A DNA stretch of 7,389 nt from Rhizobiales bacterium UBA697 (GTDB taxonomy: Bacteria > Pseudomonadota > Alphaproteobacteria > Rhizobiales > Ancalomicrobiaceae). The notes under the pieces are model-generated. The model worked only from the letters and a program-made list of their open reading frames with translations. It was not told where the DNA came from and did not search any database. Position 1 is the first letter of the stretch; each line of letters opens with the position of its first letter. The DNA is taken from the NCBI GenBank assembly GCA_002298965.1, contig DBMN01000211.1:1-7389 (forward strand), written 5' to 3'. Both the position numbers and the translations under genes were made by a program. Below are positions 5,599-7,389 of the stretch, one piece after another.

Positions 5599-7002
5599 AT
5601 GCCCGATCCGGGGCTCCTCACTGCCAAGGTCCGCACCTACATGGACGCGCTGTCGCCGCAGGCCCGCGCCATGCTGGGCCGTTCGCTGCGCGCCTCCGAT
5701 CGGCTGGAGGGCGCCGCCGAGATCGTGCTGAAGGCGATCGACGGTTTCGAGGCGGTGGGCGAACCGCAGGTCTCCGCCGCGACCGGCGGCGAGCCCTGGT
5801 CGGTCCGTCTGGAACGCGCCTTCTTCGCCCCCGTCGCCCCCTTCGTCGAGGACGAGGACATCGTCGCGCTGCCGGTCTGCCGCATCCCCCGCCGCGCCGT
5901 CGTCCGCATCTGGGCCTGGATCCGCCGCGATCTCGCCCCCGCCGCCTGGGAACGTGCGCTCGCCGCCGATCCGCTCGACGCCACCGCCGATGCCGCCCCC
6001 ATCGCCCGCAAGCTGCGTCGCGAGGTCGCCACAGCGCTCGCCGAGACGCTGCGCCGCGTCGCCGCCGATGCCAAGGCGCGCCAGAAGTTCGCCGGCCAGT
6101 TCGGCGGCGAGGCCGGGTTCCGGGCCGTGATCGACGTCGCCCACGTGCTGCAGCACGAGGCCGCCTTCGCCAATCTCTTCGGCCAGATCCCCGGCAATCT
6201 CACCGTCCACGACGCGACCGAATCCTCGCGCCTGTTCGACGCCGTGCGAATCTCCCTGGAGCAGGGCCTGCTCGGCGGCGACTGGATCGCCGCTTCCGTC
6301 CTGACCCGCACCACCAATCCGGCGGTGCTCGCCCATCTCGCCTGTCGGCTCGCCGGCTCCAACGATCCGCGCCTCGTCTCCGGCAGCCGCTGGGCGCCGC
6401 TGGTCGAGGCGGTGGTCGGCCGCATCGAGCGCCACGCCGCCCGCGCCGCCGCCCGCGGCAACGACGAGGCCGCCCGCGAGGCCTTCGTCGCCGACCTGCG
6501 CGCCTATCACGACCTCACCCGCATGCTCGAACTGGCCATGCCGGTCGACAACGTCGCCGCCTGGTTCCGCCGCCTCGCCAATGCCCGCACGGTGATGTCG
6601 CAGACCGTCGCCGGCCGGCTCGAGACCGCGCCCGGCCTCGTCCGCCGCGCCCTGATGCTCGACGATCGCGGCGGCTGGGGCGGTCGCTTCGACGCCGCCG
6701 ACGTCGCCGAGGCCGAATTCGCCGTCCGCATCGCCCTCGAGGCCAAGGCCGCCAGCGACAGTCTCGCGCTGCACGAACTGGTCGGCCGCTGCCGCAAGCA
6801 GATCGAGGCGACGCTGGAGCTCGTCTCGTCGCGTCTGCTCGAGGAGATGCGTTCGCCGGCCCATCGCGACCGTGCCGATCTCGATCGGGCGGTCGACGCG
6901 GCGATCCGCCTCTGCGCCATGGTCTTCGGCGAGGAACACGCCGCCGTCCTGCGGCGCAGCCGCGATCTGGCGGCCGAAAAGACGCTGCGCGCCGCCGGCT
7001 GA
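5599..7002 (+). CDS. Conserved-looking helical cytoplasmic protein of unknown function
   Basis: I do not recognise this 467-residue protein as a named family. It has no signal peptide or membrane helix and looks almost wholly alpha-helical, with many Arg, Ala, Glu and Leu residues. A tryptophan-rich block PRRAVVRIWAWIRRDLAP (97-114) follows an acidic turn VEDEDIVALPVC (83-94). A central part has IDVAHVLQHE (178-187) and NLFGQIPGNLTVHD (192-205). The last third (about 365-465) has long amphipathic helices and one cysteine in LVGRCRKQIEATLELV (395-410). The start at 5599 has GGAGAG at 5589-5594; the upstream in-frame start at 5515 would add a low-complexity extension with no ribosome-binding site. 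The coding frame is strongly biased to GC at third positions, as in its neighbours. It stands alone between the lipoprotein and ccmI, with about 170 bases on each side, so it probably has its own promoter. Confidence 0.85.
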   Translation: MPDPGLLTAKVRTYMDALSPQARAMLGRSLRASDRLEGAAEIVLKAIDGFEAVGEPQVSAATGGEPWSVRLERAFFAPVAPFVEDEDIVALPVCRIPRRAVVRIWAWIRRDLAPAAWERALAADPLDATADAAPIARKLRREVATALAETLRRVAADAKARQKFAGQFGGEAGFRAVIDVAHVLQHEAAFANLFGQIPGNLTVHDATESSRLFDAVRISLEQGLLGGDWIAASVLTRTTNPAVLAHLACRLAGSNDPRLVSGSRWAPLVEAVVGRIERHAARAAARGNDEAAREAFVADLRAYHDLTRMLELAMPVDNVAAWFRRLANARTVMSQTVAGRLETAPGLVRRALMLDDRGGWGGRFDAADVAEAEFAVRIALEAKAASDSLALHELVGRCRKQIEATLELVSSRLLEEMRSPAHRDRADLDRAVDAAIRLCAMVFGEEHAAVLRRSRDLAAEKTLRAAG

Positions 7003-7017
7003 GATTCGTTCCACCGT

Positions 7018-7031
7018 TTGACCCCGGTCAA
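7018..7031 (+). promoter_or_regulatory. Inverted repeat TTGACC-CC-GGTCAA, operator candidate upstream of ccmI
   Basis: TTGACC (7018-7023) and GGTCAA (7026-7031) form a perfect 6-base inverted repeat around CC. It lies 16 bases after the stop of the preceding gene and 141 bases before ccmI. The left half also resembles a sigma-70 -35 element, but no good -10 lies 16-18 bases downstream. A compact palindrome of this form suits a dimeric repressor or activator. With a stem this short an RNA hairpin is unlikely. The regulator is unknown. Confidence 0.35.
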
Positions 7032-7171
7032 CATCTCGTGCGCGACGATGGGTTACGCACTCGGACCATTGCCGTCTCCGGTCGCCGCGGGTATCTCCCT
7101 TCGACCGATCGGAAGAGAGCGCCTGACGAACTCTCGCGCGGCCGGTGGAACGAGGAGCGGTTGTCGGCCCG

Positions 7172-7389
7172 ATGTTGATCTGGATTCTGTTCGCCGGCCT
7201 GACCGCCGTCGCCGTGCTCCTCCTGCTCGCCCCGCTGGCGCGCGGCCGTGTCGCCGCAGCGGACACCGGTGACGTCGCGGTCTATCGCGACCAGCTCGCC
7301 GAGGTCGATCGCGACCGCGAGGCCGGGCTCGTCGGCGAGGCCGAGGCGGACGCCGCCCGCGCCGAGATCGCCCGTCGCCTGCTGCGCGC
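7172..7389 (+). CDS. ccmI: Cytochrome c maturation protein CcmI, N-terminal part
   Basis: The window ends after 72 codons. The product begins with a membrane helix (about 2-23, LIWILFAGLTAVAVLLLLAPLA). A cytoplasmic or linker segment follows with VYRDQLAEVDRDREAGLV (37-54) and EAEADAARAEIARRLL (56-71), the signature start of CcmI/CycH. CcmI binds apocytochrome c and passes it to the CcmF-CcmH haem ligation machinery in the inner membrane. The family continues with a second membrane helix and periplasmic TPR repeats, which lie outside the window. GAGGAG at 7152-7157 is about 14 bases from the ATG, further than normal, but no other in-frame start fits. In alphaproteobacteria ccmI usually leads ccmE-ccmF-ccmH; that order is expected beyond the edge but not seen. 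Confidence 0.9.
   Translation, partial: MLIWILFAGLTAVAVLLLLAPLARGRVAAADTGDVAVYRDQLAEVDRDREAGLVGEAEADAARAEIARRLLR

Noticed and set aside
5443..7266. Open frame of 607 codons on the minus strand
   Set aside because: It is opposite the 467-residue gene and runs into the ccmI start. Its sequence is repetitive Gly/Ala/Arg/Asp with no recognisable domain.
1..7389. CRISPR array, tRNA, rRNA, riboswitch or insertion sequence
   Set aside because: No spaced repeat series, cloverleaf, conserved RNA core, transposase motif or terminal inverted repeats with target duplication were found on either strand.

Overview
The window comes from a very GC-rich genome with tightly packed genes on one strand. The gene families and their order suggest an alphaproteobacterium, probably of the order Hyphomicrobiales (Rhizobiales). 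The main grounds are a PhoP/PhoQ-type (FeuP/FeuQ-like) two-component system led by a small periplasmic PepSY-like gene, a 17-kDa-antigen-type lipoprotein, and the start of ccmI. All genes read on the + strand. No rRNA, tRNA, CRISPR array, transposase or integrase was found.

Region 1 (1-2377) is phage-derived. It holds the glycine-rich end of a tail-type protein, then a pair resembling the head-spike base and head-spike fibre of the Rhodobacter gene transfer agent (GhsA/GhsB type). A 119-residue phage-type protein of unknown function follows, overlapping the fibre gene by ATGA. The last gene encodes a 61-residue membrane protein of the kind found near phage lysis genes. No lysozyme, terminase, capsid or integrase gene is visible, so this is either the right-hand end of a prophage or gene-transfer-agent-like cluster, or a remnant of one.

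Region 2 (2378-4840) looks chromosomal. A 48-base gap holds overlapping inverted repeats and a GTTCAG-N5-GTTCAG direct repeat. It is followed by a secreted PepSY-like protein, an OmpR/PhoB-family response regulator and a PhoQ-like membrane histidine kinase, with the regulator and kinase overlapping by ATGA. The order small periplasmic protein - regulator - kinase recalls FeuN-FeuP-FeuQ of rhizobia, in which the periplasmic protein restrains the kinase.

Region 3 (4841-7389) encodes an RT0821/Lpp0805-type surface lipoprotein, a 467-residue helical cytoplasmic protein of unknown function, and the first 72 codons of ccmI (cytochrome c maturation). Two gaps of about 170 bases flank the unknown gene. 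The second holds the near-perfect operator-like sequence TTGACC-CC-GGTCAA.

The most interesting points are the head-spike module lying directly against an envelope-sensing operon, the repeat architecture between them, and the uncharacterised 467-residue protein beside ccmI. I see no clear new defence or mobile system here.
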